Assembly (NCBI GenBank): GCA_947632525.1
Contig: CANRPQ010000028.1
Coordinates: 1-13,353, forward strand
Source: an uncultured Clostridia bacterium
Lineage (GTDB): Bacteria > Bacillota > Clostridia > TANB77 > CAG-508
Reading direction: 5' to 3'
Length of the DNA stretch: 13,353 nt
The position numbers and the translations under genes are program-made. Positions 13,051 through 13,353 of this stretch are shown here, piece after piece. The notes under the pieces are model-generated. The model did no database searches and was not told the DNA's origin. It saw only the letters and a program-made list of their open reading frames with translations. Every line of letters begins with the position of its first letter. Positions within the stretch are counted from its first letter, which is position 1.

Positions 13051-13353
13051 CTAATTATTAGAAACAAATTTTTGTAACTGTTTATGATGTTCTTTTGAAT
13101 CAATTTCTAATGAAATAATTCTATTAGAATGATTTTCCATTTTTGATTGTAAATCTTTAATTTCATTGTCGTGCCTTACTAAGTGATCTTGATGAAAAGC
13201 ACAATTATCAAAAATAGCAGGAATTCTTACTGAAGTATCATATTGAATAAGAACCAAAATTTGGTTAATTCTATCAAGAGTTTCATCAATATGATCAAAT
13301 CTTTCATCATGCTCTTTTAATTTTTTGTCATGCTCTTTAAGTATTTCATCGTG
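13051..13353 (-). CDS. Partial coiled-coil protein with His-Asp heptad repeats
   Basis: I do not recognise this gene. The reading frame enters from the right window edge and ends at 13051; at least 100 residues are visible and the N-terminus is missing. A TTG codon lies at 13257, but the frame stays open beyond it to the window edge with continuous repeats, so it is not the start. The visible N-terminal part is a run of seven-residue units: HDEILKE, HDKKLKE, HDERFDH, IDETLDR, INQILVL, typical of a parallel coiled coil. A break (SVRIPAIFDNCAFHQDH) is followed by a second coiled-coil stretch, HDNEIKDLQSKMENHSNRIISLE, and a short tail. Such proteins include phage tail-fibre and sensory signalling coiled coils as well as many unclassified ones. 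It ends eight bases from the shared terminator. Confidence 0.7.
   Translation of the reverse strand, partial: HDEILKEHDKKLKEHDERFDHIDETLDRINQILVLIQYDTSVRIPAIFDNCAFHQDHLVRHDNEIKDLQSKMENHSNRIISLEIDSKEHHKQLQKFVSNN

Noticed and set aside
13051..13257. Complete 68-residue protein starting at TTG
   Set aside because: The frame continues without a stop to the window edge and encodes regular heptads, so this is an internal codon of a longer gene.

Overview
The window is AT-rich chromosomal DNA with tightly packed genes, A/T-ending codons and strong AGGAG-type ribosome binding sites. Together with a YlmH-type S4 protein, a DUF421/DUF4363 pair, a YvlD-like membrane protein and bacterial RecG and ValRS, this suggests a low-GC Firmicute, most likely an uncultured Clostridia-type organism. 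The sequence alone does not fix genus or species. I see no rRNA, tRNA, CRISPR array, transposase or phage structural cassette.

Layout. 1-265: non-coding, with two promoter-like sites and an odd leader for ylmH. 266-1087: ylmH, an S4 RNA-binding protein. 1213-1476: a small Cys-ended membrane protein with its own promoter, 5' hairpin and terminator. 1607-4142: an apparent two-gene unit of a eukaryotic-type (UAP1-like) UDP-sugar pyrophosphorylase and a GlmU homologue, closed by a bidirectional terminator. 4204-4581 (minus): a YvlD/phage-holin-IV-like membrane protein. 4733-5839: a DUF421 (YetF) membrane protein and a DUF4363 protein. 5907-6007: a 101-bp imperfect palindrome between convergent genes. 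6018-6587 (minus): an HD-domain phosphohydrolase. 6875-8944: recG. 9151-12957: a LacX/YeaD-type aldose epimerase, a 63-residue membrane protein and valS, probably one transcript from a near-consensus promoter and ended by a 17-bp-stem bidirectional terminator. 13051 to the window end (minus): the C-terminal part of a heptad-repeat coiled-coil protein.

Most interesting point. The GlmU homologue keeps every acetyltransferase residue I could place, but its uridylyltransferase half has lost the GxGTRM nucleotide loop (it reads GTDDRM), the Pro of the following PK motif, and the Mg-binding Asp (GN in place of GD). Directly upstream sits an intact UAP1-like pyrophosphorylase, a family whose known eukaryotic members make UDP-GlcNAc from GlcNAc-1-P and UTP. 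The inference is a split pathway: the degenerate GlmU supplies acetylation and the UAP1-like enzyme supplies uridylyl transfer. This is a hypothesis from sequence and would fall if a canonical GlmU exists elsewhere in the genome.

Other structure not explained by genes: a hairpin between the Shine-Dalgarno sequence and start codon of ylmH, a 16-bp palindrome overlapping both -35 elements of a divergent promoter pair, and several intergenic inverted repeats.
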